Source: Gammaproteobacteria bacterium
GTDB taxonomy: Bacteria > Pseudomonadota > Gammaproteobacteria > UBA6429
DNA length: 6,009 bases
Assembly (NCBI GenBank): GCA_030635835.1
Contig: DAOVYB010000083.1
Location: 1 to 6,009, forward strand
Direction: 5' to 3'
A program made the translations under genes and the position numbers. Within the stretch, counting starts at the first letter, position 1, and the number at the start of each line of letters is the position of its first letter. Below, one piece after another: positions 5,253-6,009 of the stretch. The notes below the pieces were generated by a model. That model was given only the letters and a program-made list of their open reading frames with translations. It was not told the origin of the DNA and made no database searches.

Positions 5253-6009
5253 TCAGGCTTCCAGTGCTGGCAACGTTACCCAGAATTCAGTACCTATACC
5301 ATACTCACTGTTAAAGCCGATTTCCCCCTGCATTTGTTCGATCAAATGTTTTGTTATAACAAGCCCAACACCTGTTCCTTCAACTACATTAGTATTAGAT
5401 CTATCACGTGCAAACGGTTGGAATACCCGGTTATAAAATTCAGGCTTTATACCTATACCAGAATCTTTAATACTAAATTTACATTGATTCTGATTATTTT
5501 TTTCAAGTGTAATATTTATCGTTCCATCTGTTTTATTATATTTAATGGCGTTACTCAGCAAATTTATACAAGCTTGCTGTAGTCTTTTGCTATCAGCCAT
5601 AACATGACATTCTGATATACCATTTAGGTTTATAGTTATATTTTTCTTGTTGGCGAGAGGAGAAACAATATCCAAACTAAGGTTTAATATTTCCCTGCAT
5701 GAGACAGTTTCTAGATTTAGTTCAGCTTTACCGGATTCTATTGCTGCTAAATCCAGAATTTCATTAATTAAAGAGAGCATGTAATCACCTGCTGAAATAA
5801 TTTCATCCGCGTTATCGGATACTTTTTTATTTTCAGAATCATCAATTTTTAGCAATTGGCTAAAACCAAGAATGGCATTCAATGGTGTTCGTAATTCATG
5901 ACTCATCTTTGTCAGAAATTCTGACTTTGCTTTGTTAGCTTTATCTGCGTTTGATTTTTCAGCGGTTAACTCTTCAGTGCGTATTTTTACAATATCTTCC
6001 AAATGATCT
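5253..6009 (-). CDS. Sensor histidine kinase, C-terminal HisKA and HATPase_c region (partial, enters from right edge)
   Basis: The frame is open to the right edge, so this is the last 251 or so residues of a longer protein; the TTG at 6002 is an internal leucine codon, not a start. Counting from that codon, a coiled-coil linker (about 1-30, IRTEELTAEKSNADKANKAK) leads into the H-box SHELRTPLN with phospho-acceptor H35. The ATPase domain has the N-box NLLSNAIKYN (147-156, N151), G1 DSGIGI (180-185), the F-box FQPF (194-197) and G2 GTGVGL (209-214). The protein ends just after EFWVTLP, so there is no C-terminal receiver or Hpt domain. Such kinases autophosphorylate on the histidine and pass the phosphate to a response regulator, none of which is encoded in this window. 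The missing N-terminus should carry the sensor. All catalytic motifs are intact, and it is convergent with purT with no obvious terminator between them. Confidence 0.93.
   Translation of the reverse strand, partial: DHLEDIVKIRTEELTAEKSNADKANKAKSEFLTKMSHELRTPLNAILGFSQLLKIDDSENKKVSDNADEIISAGDYMLSLINEILDLAAIESGKAELNLETVSCREILNLSLDIVSPLANKKNITINLNGISECHVMADSKRLQQACINLLSNAIKYNKTDGTINITLEKNNQNQCKFSIKDSGIGIKPEFYNRVFQPFARDRSNTNVVEGTGVGLVITKHLIEQMQGEIGFNSEYGIGTEFWVTLPALEA

Noticed and set aside
5334..5582. Plus-strand open frame of 82 codons
   Set aside because: It is antisense to the conserved ATPase domain of the histidine kinase and shows no protein-like features.
6000..6002. TTG as the start of the histidine kinase
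   Set aside because: The frame continues upstream to the window edge and the linker before the H-box is clearly internal, so the gene is truncated by the window.
1..6009. Defence island, prophage or other multi-gene accessory system
   Set aside because: The recognisable genes are metabolic or signalling genes with intact family motifs; no nuclease, toxin-antitoxin, reverse transcriptase, integrase or phage structural protein is visible.

Overview
The window looks like ordinary chromosome from an AT-rich Gammaproteobacterium. The evidence is a PurT that follows the enterobacterial protein closely, a MetA-family homoserine acyltransferase of a type I associate with non-enteric gammaproteobacteria, and intergenic palindromic repeats of styles I associate with proteobacterial genomes. 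Genus cannot be judged from the sequence alone.

Layout. Four genes on the minus strand occupy 1-3704. Read in transcription order they are a P-loop ATPase of unknown function (3704-2859, GTG start), a homoserine O-acyltransferase (2774-1707, metA), a PlsC-like lysophospholipid acyltransferase (1426-677), and the N-terminal membrane half of a sensor protein that runs off the left edge (568-1). The divergent plus-strand gene is purT (4044-5243). It converges, with only 9 bp between stop codons, on the C-terminal half of a sensor histidine kinase that enters from the right edge (6009-5253). The sensor at the left edge and the kinase at the right edge are two different incomplete genes.

Functionally this is a mix of housekeeping biosynthesis (methionine, purine, phospholipid) and two truncated signalling proteins. 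No single pathway links the genes. The ATPase and metA are close enough (84 bp between coding regions) to share a transcript, but a palindromic repeat lies between them.

The most unusual content is intergenic. Three of the gaps hold three different kinds of palindromic repeat. (a) 1501-1700 has a REP-like palindrome whose right arm is split by an array of small hairpins; two neighbouring hairpins have identical 9-nt loops and fully compensated stem changes. (b) 2811-2848 has a short hairpin repeat. (c) 3784-3980 has a nested, nearly concentric structure: a perfect 31-bp inverted repeat encloses a second 32-bp imperfect inverted repeat that is bounded on each side by a run of A. No tRNA, rRNA, CRISPR array, transposase or phage gene is visible, and I see no clear defence or other new protein system.
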